Notes under the pieces: generated by a model
What the model was told of the DNA's origin: nothing
Databases searched by the model: none
The model's input: only the letters and a program-made list of their open reading frames with translations
Part shown: one piece after another, positions 57,181 to 64,000 of the stretch
How positions within the stretch are numbered: position 1 is the stretch's first letter
Layout: each line of letters opens with the position of its first letter
Source of the DNA: Paractinoplanes abujensis
Lineage (GTDB): Bacteria; Actinomycetota; Actinomycetes; Mycobacteriales; Micromonosporaceae
Direction: 5' to 3'
Assembly: GCF_014204895.1 (NCBI RefSeq)
Contig: NZ_JACHMF010000001.1
Coordinates: 8,432,001-8,496,000, forward strand
DNA: 64,000 nucleotides
Program-made: the position numbers and the translations under genes

Positions 57181-58011
57181 CTACGACCGGTCTTGCTCCT
57201 GTTCCACCTGCTGGTTCCAGGCGCGCTTGGAAGACTGCCACCCGTCCTCGTTCATGCCGCGCCGCCAATAACCCGAGATCGACAGCTGCGCCATCGGGAT
57301 CGCGCGCTCGTTCTTCAGGAAACGCCGGAGATCCCGTACGAAATTCGCCTCACCGTGCACGAACGCGTGCACCTGACCGTCGGGGAAAACGCTTCCCCGT
57401 ACGGCCTCCACCAGCGGCTCGCCCACCGGCCGGCCCGCCCGATGCAGCCACGTCAGCTCCAGGTCGCCGGGGCACTCGAGCTTCTGCTCCTCGTCGGGGT
57501 TGTCGATTTCCACATACGCCCGGACGCGCGCGCCGGCGGGCATGCCCTCGAGCGCGGCCGCGATCGCCGGCAGCGCGCTCTCGTCGCCGGCCAGCAGATG
57601 CCAATCAGCCTCGGGGCTGGGCGTGTAACCGCCGCCCGGGCCCATGAACCGGATCACGTCGCCCGGCTTGGCCGCGGCCGCCCACGGCCCGGCGATGCCC
57701 TCGTCGCCGTGCACCACGAAGTCGATCCACAACTCAGGAAGCTCGGGCAGCCACTTGCGCACCGTGTACGTCCGGACGACCGGCCAGTCCCCGGCGGGCA
57801 GCGCCTCGCGGATCGCGCCCATATCGAACGGCTCGGGGTACGTGACACCCGGCCGCGGGAAGAAGATCTTCACGTAGTGATCGGTGTAGGCGCCCGCGTC
57901 GATCGCGCCCAGGGCCTCGCCGCCCAGGACGACCCGGACCATGTGCGGGGTGAGCTGCTCCACCCGGGTGACGACCGCCTCGGTCGCTGCTCGTGCCGGC
58001 CTGTCAGCCAT
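57181..58011 (-). CDS. Siderophore-interacting (ferric-siderophore reductase) protein, SIP family
   Basis: A 276-residue flavoprotein. VVRTYTVRKW is the RxYTxR FAD-binding motif of SIP proteins, DFVVHGDEGIAGPWA the second flavin loop, LLAGDESALPAIAAALE the NAD(P)H-binding region, and GYWRRGMNEDGW the conserved C-terminus. It releases iron from ferric siderophores by reduction in the cytoplasm. An IdeR/DmdR-like iron box lies about 35 bp upstream, so low iron should induce it. Confidence 0.95.
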   Translation of the reverse strand: MADRPARAATEAVVTRVEQLTPHMVRVVLGGEALGAIDAGAYTDHYVKIFFPRPGVTYPEPFDMGAIREALPAGDWPVVRTYTVRKWLPELPELWIDFVVHGDEGIAGPWAAAAKPGDVIRFMGPGGGYTPSPEADWHLLAGDESALPAIAAALEGMPAGARVRAYVEIDNPDEEQKLECPGDLELTWLHRAGRPVGEPLVEAVRGSVFPDGQVHAFVHGEANFVRDLRRFLKNERAIPMAQLSISGYWRRGMNEDGWQSSKRAWNQQVEQEQDRS

Positions 58012-58043
58012 GCTTCTTCCTTCGTGCCGGGAATCGCGTAGTC

Positions 58044-58062
58044 GCCGGTAAGGCTACCCTCA
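58044..58062 (-). promoter_or_regulatory. DtxR/IdeR-type iron box
   Basis: Read leftwards, TGAGGGTAGCCTTACCGGC matches the 19-bp consensus TWAGGTWAGSCTWACCTWA at 14 positions, with the GTAGCCTTACC core intact. It lies just upstream of the siderophore-interacting protein gene, the expected place for iron repression. Confidence 0.75.
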
Positions 58063-58107
58063 CTTTCCCGGCTGCGAGTTCCCGCTGCTTTCCCCGGATA
58101 CGAGAAA

Positions 58108-58134
58108 GGGCGGCCCGCGTGATGCGGGCCGCCC
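58108..58134 (-). terminator. Terminator of the LAxTG surface protein gene
   Basis: A perfect 11-bp stem with GTGAT loop, read leftwards followed by TTTCTCG, 15 bp after the stop of the leftward surface-protein gene. Confidence 0.8.
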
Positions 58135-58149
58135 TCGTCGTTCTGGCTG

Positions 58150-59616
58150 TTACTCCCAGGTGCTGCCCGGGAGGCTGCGCCGCCGGGTGAGCGCCATGAT
58201 GATCAGGCCGATCATCAGCAGGACCGCCGCGCCGCCGACCACCGCGACCGTGTTGTTGCCGGTCAGCGCGAGCAGGCCGCCTTCGTCCTTCTTCGGGGCG
58301 TCGGCCTGCACCTGGGCCACCTGGTCGGCCACCGGGGCCTTGTTGCCCGAGTTGAACTGGCCGTCCTCGTACGTGTAGTCGGTGCCGCCGGCCGCGGGCG
58401 CCGCGCTGCTGGAGGTCGCGCGGGGCTTGGGGGCCTTGGTCACCGGGGCCTCGGTGTCGCTGTCCGACTCGTTGTTGTCGCCGCTGTCGGTGCCGTTGTT
58501 GTTCCCGCCGTTGTTGTTGCTGTTGCCGCCGCTGGTGTTCGCCGGGGGCTGCTGGGTGGCCGGGGGACGGGTGACGGTGGGCTTCGTCGGCTGGTTGGCC
58601 GGCTTGGTCGGGTCGGGGGTGAAGTCGTCCTTCACCGTCGGGGCCGTGGTGGGGGTCTGAACGGGGGGCTTGGTCGGCTTCACGGTGCTGTTGGGGTTGC
58701 CCGGCGTGCCGCCGTTGTTCCCGCCACCGTTGTTGTTCCCGCCGCCGTTGTTGCCTCCGTTGTTGCCTCCGTTGTTGCCGCCGCCGTTGTTGTTCCCGCC
58801 GCCGCCGTTGTTCCCGCCGTTGTTGTCGCCGCCGCCGTTGTTCCCGCCGTTGTTGTCGCCGCCGTTGTTGTTGCCCCCGCCGTTGTTGCCGCCGCCGGCG
58901 TTGCCGACGGTGATGCGGACGGAGTCGATCGCGGGCGTCTGGTTGGCGCGCACCATCATCGGCGTGCGGTGGGAGCCGTCACCGGCCCAGGAGGAACACT
59001 GCGCGATGCCGTCGGTCGGCATGCCCGGCACCTGGATGACCACTTCGTCGGGCGTGGCGCCGCCCTTGCTGTCCTCGGTGGCCACGAAGAACGCCGGCAC
59101 CGGGTCGGGCGCGGGGGCCTCGTCGGTGTTCGGCAGCATCCGGCACGCGGTGTGGAAGTGGCCGCGGACGAGGCCGTCCCGCAGGACCGAACTCTCCACG
59201 TAGTAGCCGCCCTTGCCGGCCGCGAGGAAGCGGTCACGGATCAGGTTGCGGGTGCTGATCGTCAGGCTGAACGGCGTGTTCGCCGCGATGCGCTCGGGAG
59301 CGTCGGTGATCAGCAGGCTCGGGTTGTCCTTGGCCTCGCCGACCTCACCGAACTCGGTGGACACACACTTGCTGCCCTCCTGGAAGCCGGTGTGCGGGGC
59401 GAGATTGCTGTCGATACACGTGTCGGTGAGGATCACCTGTCCGTTGACGACCTTGCCGGCCCCGCTGCCCTCGGGCCGATCGTTCTCGGCGGCGCCGGAG
59501 ATCTGGGCGAAGCCCACGGCCGCACCCAGGGCGGCGATCACCGCACCGACCGCGAACAGCCGTCGGTTGCGTCCCGACGGCGTGGCGGCCGCGCGGCGGT
59601 AAGCAGACCTACGCAT
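58150..59616 (-). CDS. Cell-surface protein with Asn/Gly-rich stalk and LAxTG sorting signal
   Basis: A 488-residue exported protein. Residues about 20-42 form the signal sequence. The N-terminal domain (about 45-235) has four cysteines and HFHTACRML, with no enzyme motif I know. Residues about 237-305 are almost pure Gly-Asn (GGNNGGGNNN units), then a Pro/Thr-rich stalk. The end has LALTG, a membrane helix and RRRSLP, matching the LAxTG signal of class E sortases in actinomycetes; the sortase gene is not in the window. Probably covalently wall-bound, exposing the N-terminal domain. Confidence 0.85.
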   Translation of the reverse strand: MRRSAYRRAAATPSGRNRRLFAVGAVIAALGAAVGFAQISGAAENDRPEGSGAGKVVNGQVILTDTCIDSNLAPHTGFQEGSKCVSTEFGEVGEAKDNPSLLITDAPERIAANTPFSLTISTRNLIRDRFLAAGKGGYYVESSVLRDGLVRGHFHTACRMLPNTDEAPAPDPVPAFFVATEDSKGGATPDEVVIQVPGMPTDGIAQCSSWAGDGSHRTPMMVRANQTPAIDSVRITVGNAGGGNNGGGNNNGGDNNGGNNGGGDNNGGNNGGGGNNNGGGNNGGNNGGNNGGGNNNGGGNNGGTPGNPNSTVKPTKPPVQTPTTAPTVKDDFTPDPTKPANQPTKPTVTRPPATQQPPANTSGGNSNNNGGNNNGTDSGDNNESDSDTEAPVTKAPKPRATSSSAAPAAGGTDYTYEDGQFNSGNKAPVADQVAQVQADAPKKDEGGLLALTGNNTVAVVGGAAVLLMIGLIIMALTRRRSLPGSTWE

Positions 59617-60062
59617 GCGTGATACCTCATCTTCGAAGAATCCACCCGGCCCACATTCCGACCGGCTCCCAGACGGTAAGAGCCGCCCCGCCGGAATGCA
59701 ATTCCGGGAGCGAACTTGATGAATTCTTAGCCCAAACTTAAAGAAAAAATATGGGCCGGCCTCCGAACCCCCGACATCATCCGAACGGCTGATGTCAGGG
59801 GTTCAACCAAGATCACGAAAAATTCGCTGACCAGCGACTCTCGCATCGGGCCGCTCAGAGCCCTCCCGTGGCGCCCCGAGGTCGCGTCGTCACAGACGAA
59901 TGTAAAACACGCTGGGCTGGATGCACCTTAGAGCAACCTGGGAAAACAATTCCAGCCCGTTCTTGATCCCTTTCTTAGCGTCATTGCACCCCACGCTGCG
60001 GCAAGGCGAGAGACCCACCGGCGAGGCATGACCGAGACAGGGCGCGCGAGGCGCCTCGCACC
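59617..60062. other. Non-coding stretch with a 14-bp inverted repeat
   Basis: No frame here looks coding. 59690-59970 is clearly less GC-rich and should hold the surface-protein promoter. At 59766-59803 a 14-bp stem with one mismatch (AACCCCCGACATCA with its complement) encloses a 10-nt loop. Read leftwards it precedes a T-rich run near 59740, so it may be a terminator or attenuator ahead of the surface-protein gene. Confidence 0.5.
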
Positions 60063-60198
60063 GCGCTGTGTCTGGCTCTGCGCTGTGTCTGGCTCCGCGC
60101 TGTGTCTGGCTCCGCGCTGTGTCTGGCTCCGCGCTGTGCCTGGCTCCGCGCTGTTTCTGGCTCCGCGCTGTTTCTGGCTCCGCGCTGCACCTCGACCC
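60063..60198. repeat. 17-bp tandem repeat x8
   Basis: Eight 17-bp units with consensus GCGCTGTGTCTGGCTCC begin at 60063; seven are near-identical and the eighth has decayed. 17 is not a multiple of three and no plausible gene covers it, so it is non-coding. Confidence 0.92.
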
Positions 60199-60263
60199 GC
60201 GACTCGCCTTGTTTCGCTGCCACACCTCCCCTCGCGCGGCGTGCGGTGTGGCGGGCGTGGCGG

Positions 60264-60426
60264 GCGTGCGGCTTGCGGTGTGGCGCGGGCATGGCGGTGG
60301 CGTGGCGGGCGTGCGGCGTGCGGTGTGGCGCGGGCATGGCGGTGGGGTGGTCTGGCGGGCGTGGCGGGCGTGCGGCGTGCGGTGTGGCGCGGGCATGGCG
60401 GTGGGGTGGTCTGGCGGGCGTGGCGG
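60264..60426. repeat. ~59-bp minisatellite, x3, followed by decayed copies
   Basis: Units starting GCGTGCGGCGTGCGGTGTGG lie at 60264 (shortened, 45 bp), 60309 and 60368 (59 bp, essentially identical). Degenerate GGCGTGGCGG-type copies continue to about 60560. Frames on both strands give only Arg/Gly/Ala/Trp low complexity. With the 17-bp array this makes a 0.5-kb repeat block before the GDPD gene's 3' end. Confidence 0.85.
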
Positions 60427-60622
60427 CGTGCTGCGCGGCGGGCGTGGCGGCGTGCGGCGTGGCGGGCGAGGCGGCGTGGCGTGGCGGGCATGTCGGCGCG
60501 GCGTGGCGTGGCGGCGTGCGGTGTGGCCTGGCGCGTGGGGAGGTGCGGCGCGATGTGTGGGCTGACCTCGGGGCGCGGCGCGGAGCGTGGGTGCAGCGCA
60601 GGGCCGAACAAGGGGCGCGCGG

Positions 60623-61381
60623 TCAGGGCCAGAGGCCGCGGGACTGGTAGACCTCTTTGAGCACGGTCAGGCGGTCGGTCATGATGCCGTCGACGCCCAG
60701 GTCCAGCAGGCGGTTCATTTCGGTTGGGTCGTCGATCGTCCAGACGTGGACCTGCAGGCCCAGGCGGTGGGCGAGCGCGATGAAACGGCGGTCGACCACG
60801 GTGAAGCGGCCGTGCCGGGGCGGGACCTGCACGGCGGCGACCGAGGTGGGGAAGCGTACGGGGGTGCCGGTCACCGAGGCCAGGCGGAGCAGCGCCGCGG
60901 AGCGGGAGCCGAGTGACGTGGCCACGGACGGGCCGGCCAGCGAACGCACCTGGGCCAGGCGGCGGTTGCTGAACGAGGCGAGCAGCACGCGGTCGGTTGC
61001 GCCGGAGGTGCGTACGCATTCGACGGTGGGGGCCACGCCGGGGTCGGCCTTGATGTCGATGTTGAAGCGGGTCTCGGGCCACGCCGCCAGGATCTCGTCG
61101 AGTCGGGGGACGAGGGCGGCGCCGCCGATCCGTACGGACTGGAGGTCGGACCACGTCAGCGACTCGATGGCGCCGGCCCCGTCGGTGACCCGGTCCAGGG
61201 TGGCGTCGTGGAAGACGACCGGGATGCCGTCGGCGGTGGCGTGCACGTCGGTCTCGACGTAGCGGTAGCCGAGTTTCACGGCGCGCTCGAAGGCCTCGGC
61301 CGTGTTCTCGTCGCCGTCGGCCGCGCCACCGCGGTGGGCGAAAGCCAGCGGTGTCGGCGCGTCCAAGTAGGGGAAGGGCAC
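60623..61381 (-). CDS. Glycerophosphodiester phosphodiesterase
   Basis: A 252-residue GDPD TIM-barrel enzyme. AFAHRGGAADGDENT holds the first catalytic His and Glu, VETDVHATADGIPVVFHDATLDRVT the Glu/Asp metal ligands and second His, and FNIDIKAD the next acidic pair. VHVWTIDDPTEMNRLLDLGVDGIMTDR is the conserved end. It hydrolyses glycerophosphodiesters from lipid turnover to glycerol-3-phosphate. There is no signal peptide, so it is cytoplasmic. The gap 61382-61678 holds no gene I can support. Confidence 0.93.
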   Translation of the reverse strand: MPFPYLDAPTPLAFAHRGGAADGDENTAEAFERAVKLGYRYVETDVHATADGIPVVFHDATLDRVTDGAGAIESLTWSDLQSVRIGGAALVPRLDEILAAWPETRFNIDIKADPGVAPTVECVRTSGATDRVLLASFSNRRLAQVRSLAGPSVATSLGSRSAALLRLASVTGTPVRFPTSVAAVQVPPRHGRFTVVDRRFIALAHRLGLQVHVWTIDDPTEMNRLLDLGVDGIMTDRLTVLKEVYQSRGLWP

Positions 61382-61678
61382 GGCCCGATCCTAGGAGCCG
61401 CGATCTTCGGGCGAGCCGGCCGAGCTGTTCGTCCGGGTCACCGGCAGGATTTCGAGGCCTGAGAGCGCTGCCAGCCGTCGATGAGATCCCGGGCCTGCGC
61501 CTGCGGGGGTGTGCTCGTTCCGGGCGAGCACCACATCGGCGCGTTCCATCAGTGGGTAACCGACCGAATGCATCCTATCCGGAGCAAATAGTATCGACTC
61601 GGTCACGCGGCTCTGCGCGCTGTCCTACCTTAGGCCACGTCCTAGTGGGGCAAATTATCCGAAATGGAGCGCAGAACT

Positions 61679-62455
61679 GTGTCTTCTTCACGTTCCTCGA
61701 GATTGGCCCGCGGCGGGCTCATCGCCGCTCTGAGCCTCTCGATAGTCACCGCGGGAGCGCCGGCGTTCGCGGCCGACGGCGACCCGATCATCGACTGGCC
61801 CACCTTCAAGGGCGCCGCGAAGAGCCTCGACCGTAACGGCGCGGCCGACCTGATCCTGTCGTCGGGCGACAAGGCCCGGCAGCGGATCCTGCGGCTCACC
61901 CCCGGCGGTTACCGGCAGTCCGGTTCGGCCTGGTCGACCACGAAGCTCGACGTCACGCAGTCGTTCGAGTCGACCTTCAAGGTCTACCTGCACCACTTCC
62001 GGCCGGGCGCCGACGGCATCGCGTTCGTCGTGCAGACCGAGGGCCCGCGGGCCCTCGGCGGCTGGGGCGGCGGCGTCGGCTACCGCGGCATCAAGCCCAG
62101 CCTGGCGGTCGAGTTCGACATCTACCAGAACGCGTTCGACCCGAGCCGCAACCACCTCGCGGTGGTGCTCGGCGGGAACCCGGACTACCAGGACGCCGTG
62201 GCCGAGTCGCCGATCCCGCTGTACGGCCGCCCGTTCAACGCCCGGGTCAGCTACGACGCCGAGGCGAGCCTGCTGCGGGTCTACGTCAAGGCGCTCAGCG
62301 CCGGCGCCCGCGAGCGGCAGGTGCTCGAGCAGGAGATCGACCTGGCCCAGCACGTGCGCGGCGACTCCGCGTGGGTCGGCTTCACCGGATCCACCGGAAC
62401 GGGCCTCTCGAAGCAGGACATCTACTCCTGGACGCTCCAGGGGTCGGAAGCCTGA
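61679..62455 (+). CDS. Secreted L-type (legume-like) lectin domain protein
   Basis: A 258-residue exported protein. I start at GTG 61679, with GGAG nine bases before; ATG 61664 would add five residues and has no ribosome site. The signal peptide ends at AFAADG. The lectin domain has LHHFRPGADGIAFVVQ, ALGGWGGGVGYRGI, LAVEFDIYQN (the ExD metal site), RNHLAVVLGGN and the last SWTLQG strand. It should bind sugars with calcium outside the cell. It is followed by a terminator and two glycosyltransferases that may decorate or export surface glycans. Confidence 0.88.
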   Translation: MSSSRSSRLARGGLIAALSLSIVTAGAPAFAADGDPIIDWPTFKGAAKSLDRNGAADLILSSGDKARQRILRLTPGGYRQSGSAWSTTKLDVTQSFESTFKVYLHHFRPGADGIAFVVQTEGPRALGGWGGGVGYRGIKPSLAVEFDIYQNAFDPSRNHLAVVLGGNPDYQDAVAESPIPLYGRPFNARVSYDAEASLLRVYVKALSAGARERQVLEQEIDLAQHVRGDSAWVGFTGSTGTGLSKQDIYSWTLQGSEA

Positions 62456-62465
62456 CCAGGTAATG

Positions 62466-62501
62466 CGCCGGTGCCGGCCGGTCACGCCGGCCGGCCCGGC
62501 G
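62466..62501 (+). terminator. Intrinsic terminator
   Basis: A 15-bp GC stem with one bulged base and a 5-nt loop, then GCTTTTG, between the lectin gene and the next glycosyltransferase. Confidence 0.75.
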
Positions 62502-62536
62502 GCTTTTGACGTCCCCACCGAGTCTTGGAGAGAAGT

Positions 62537-63349
62537 ATGTCGACGGTCCCCTACGCTCGCCCTCAGGCCGGAGCGGGAACCGAGCTGCCGCCCCCGGTGA
62601 TCGCGACCGCGGGTGAGCCGCTGGTCAGCGTCATCATCCCGGCCCTGAACGAGGCGCGGAACCTGCCGCACGTGATGGCCGCCCTGCCCCAGGTCGACGA
62701 GGTCATCCTGGTCGACGGCGGGTCGACCGACGACACGGTCGACGTGGCCCGCCGCCTGATGCCCGGCATCCGGGTCGTCCAGCAGAACCGCCGGGGCAAG
62801 GGCAACGCGCTGGCCTGCGGGTTCGCCGCCGCCACGGGCGACATCCTGGTCATGATCGACGCCGACGGGTCGACCGACCCCCGGGAGATCCCGAGCTTCA
62901 TCGAGGCGCTGCGCTCCGGCGCCGACTTCGCCAAGGGCTCTCGCTTCTCGACCGGCGGCGGCAGCGCCGACATCACCCGCCTGCGCCGGGCCGGCAACCT
63001 CGGCCTGAGCCTGATGGTCAACCTCCTGTTCCGGACGCGGTACAGCGACCTCTGCTACGGCTACAACGCCTTCTGGGCCCGTCACCTCGACGTCTTCGGG
63101 CTGGACAGCACCACCGCGGCCGAGGGGCGGCTGTGGGGCGACGGCTTCGAGATCGAGACCCTGCTCAACCTGCGCGCGGCCCGGGCCCGGCTGCGCATCG
63201 TCGAGGTGCCCAGCTTCGAGCAGCAGCGCCTGTACGGCGAGAGCAACCTCAACGCGTTCACCGACGGGATGCGGGTGCTGCGCACCATCGCCCGCGAGTG
63301 GCCGCGCCGGCGCCCGGCCGGCGACCGCGCGCCGGAGCGGACGCGGTGA
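62537..63349 (+). CDS. GT2-family glycosyltransferase
   Basis: A 270-residue cytoplasmic glycosyltransferase, ATG 62537 with GGAGAGAAG before. VSVIIPALNEARNLPHVM is the GT-A entry, EVILVDGGSTDDTVDVA the nucleotide site, MIDADGSTD the DxD metal site, and GYNAFWARHLDVFGL lies near the acceptor. Domain order fits dolichyl-phosphate mannose synthase-like or exopolysaccharide enzymes. The stop overlaps the next gene by GTGA, so the two enzymes are co-translated and likely build one glycan. Confidence 0.93.
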   Translation: MSTVPYARPQAGAGTELPPPVIATAGEPLVSVIIPALNEARNLPHVMAALPQVDEVILVDGGSTDDTVDVARRLMPGIRVVQQNRRGKGNALACGFAAATGDILVMIDADGSTDPREIPSFIEALRSGADFAKGSRFSTGGGSADITRLRRAGNLGLSLMVNLLFRTRYSDLCYGYNAFWARHLDVFGLDSTTAAEGRLWGDGFEIETLLNLRAARARLRIVEVPSFEQQRLYGESNLNAFTDGMRVLRTIAREWPRRRPAGDRAPERTR

Positions 63350-64000
63350 GGATCGGCGTCGTCACGAGCGCCTACCACCCCGAGGTCGGTGGCGTGGAGA
63401 CCCACGTCCGCCGGCTCTGCGCCGCGCTGGTGGCGACCGGTGACGAGGTCGAGGTGCTGACCCAGGCCGCCGCGGGCTCGGTCGAGACGATCGACGGCGT
63501 CGTGGTCAGGCGCTTCCCGCTCACCGTCTCCGCCGCCAACTACCGGTTCTCGGTGGGGCTGTGGAAGTGGCTGCGCGGCCACGCGGGCCGCTACGACGTG
63601 TTGCACGCGCACAGCTACCACGCCCTGGCTGCGCTGCCGGCCGCGCTGACCAACCGCACCCCGATGGTCTTCACGCCGCACTACCACGGCACCGGGCACA
63701 GCCGGTTACGCGCGGCTCTGCACCCCGTCTACCGCCCGCTCGGCCGCCGGATCGTGGCCCGCTCGAGCCGGATCATCTGCGTCACCCGGGCCGAACGGGA
63801 ACTGCTGATCGGTCACTTCCCGGAGGCGCGCAACCGGATGGTGGTCGTGCCCAACGGCACCGACCCCGCCCCCGACTTGGTGGCCGGGCCCGAGCCGGGG
63901 CGCAGCATCCTCTGCGTGGGCCGGCTCGAACGCTACAAGCGGGTCGACCGGGTCATCCGGGCCATGACCCAGCTGCCCGGCGACCACCGGCTCGATGTGG
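63346..64000 (+). CDS. GT4-family glycosyltransferase, cut by the right edge
   Basis: GTG 63346 overlaps the previous stop by GTGA, and 218 codons remain open to the edge. IGVVTSAYHPEVGGVETHVRRL is the GT4 acceptor-side start, here cited as YHPEVGGVETHV. HAHSYHALAA and PHYHGTGHS follow, then VVVPNGTD and ILCVGRLERYKRVDRVI open the nucleotide-binding half, as in PimB/WaaG-type GT-B enzymes. The ExFG..E donor motif lies beyond the window. Likely adds a hexose to a lipid or polysaccharide together with the GT2 enzyme. Confidence 0.93.
   Translation, partial: MRIGVVTSAYHPEVGGVETHVRRLCAALVATGDEVEVLTQAAAGSVETIDGVVVRRFPLTVSAANYRFSVGLWKWLRGHAGRYDVLHAHSYHALAALPAALTNRTPMVFTPHYHGTGHSRLRAALHPVYRPLGRRIVARSSRIICVTRAERELLIGHFPEARNRMVVVPNGTDPAPDLVAGPEPGRSILCVGRLERYKRVDRVIRAMTQLPGDHRLDV

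Noticed and set aside
60063..60660. Several ORFs on both strands, some with repeated Trp/Arg/Gly or His/Pro/Arg motifs
   Set aside because: They arise from 17-bp and 59-bp tandem repeats, have no ribosome sites or domains, and change frame between repeat units.
61391..61606. 71-codon minus-strand ORF between GDPD and lectin genes
   Set aside because: No ribosome site, no recognisable family and overlaps the probable lectin promoter; not strong enough to call.

Overview
The window is very GC-rich DNA with GTG starts, frequent 4-bp ATGA/GTGA gene overlaps, F420-type luciferase-like oxidoreductases, XRE-DUF5753/DUF397 pairs, SigE-family sigma factors and a Gly-Cys-Val tRNA cluster. Together these point to a chromosomal segment of a filamentous actinomycete, most likely a Micromonosporaceae member such as Actinoplanes. 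The genus is inferred; no 16S or other marker gene lies in the window.

Layout. 0-8.6 kb: a MetE-like protein cut by the left edge, a decayed Ser/Thr kinase remnant, a divergent TetR/SDR pair, an ArsR-like regulator with an O-methyltransferase, secreted proteins, and a TetR divergent from an alpha/beta hydrolase-SnoaL pair. 8.8-13.8 kb: tRNA-Gly/Cys/Val, an Eis-like acetyltransferase, a protein with serine at every third residue, a CocE/NonD hydrolase and a TetR. 13.8-17.2 kb: a heterodimeric ABC exporter with complementary NBD defects. 17.3-20 kb: a TPR protein coupled to a CHAT caspase-like protease. 20.1-24 kb: a SigE sigma factor with its membrane partner, an LLM oxidoreductase, DUF3224 and a lamin-tail protein.

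24.0-34.8 kb is the most interesting part. A JAMM peptidase-E1 fusion and an E2-like protein are divergent from an FHA-like protein and a 1291-residue Ser/Thr kinase-NACHT-multispanning membrane protein. A second NACHT ATPase follows, separated by a fragment of an aminoglycoside phosphotransferase gene. This looks like a ubiquitin-like conjugation/deconjugation module linked to STAND-type signalling, close to the TPR/CHAT pair. It is plausibly a biological-conflict (defence or programmed death) region.

35-49.4 kb: a calcium-type repeat protein, an FMN reductase, a solute-binding/vWA lipoprotein-like protein, an Lrp regulator, an acetyltransferase, an APC permease, GPP34, an XRE/DUF397 pair, then a TetR-sugar kinase (glucosamine-kinase-like)-SIS operon divergent from an MGT glycosyltransferase and an aminobutyraldehyde-type dehydrogenase. 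49.5-64 kb: secreted CAP and M4 proteins, an LLM enzyme, an XRE regulator, peptide deformylase, a methyltransferase, an MFS transporter, a siderophore-interacting protein with an iron box, a predicted sortase-E substrate, a 0.5-kb minisatellite tract, GDPD, an L-type lectin and two glycosyltransferases, the last cut by the right edge.

Short tandem repeats (periods about 15, 17, 33, 33, 47 and 59 bp) recur across the window, both in genes and between them.
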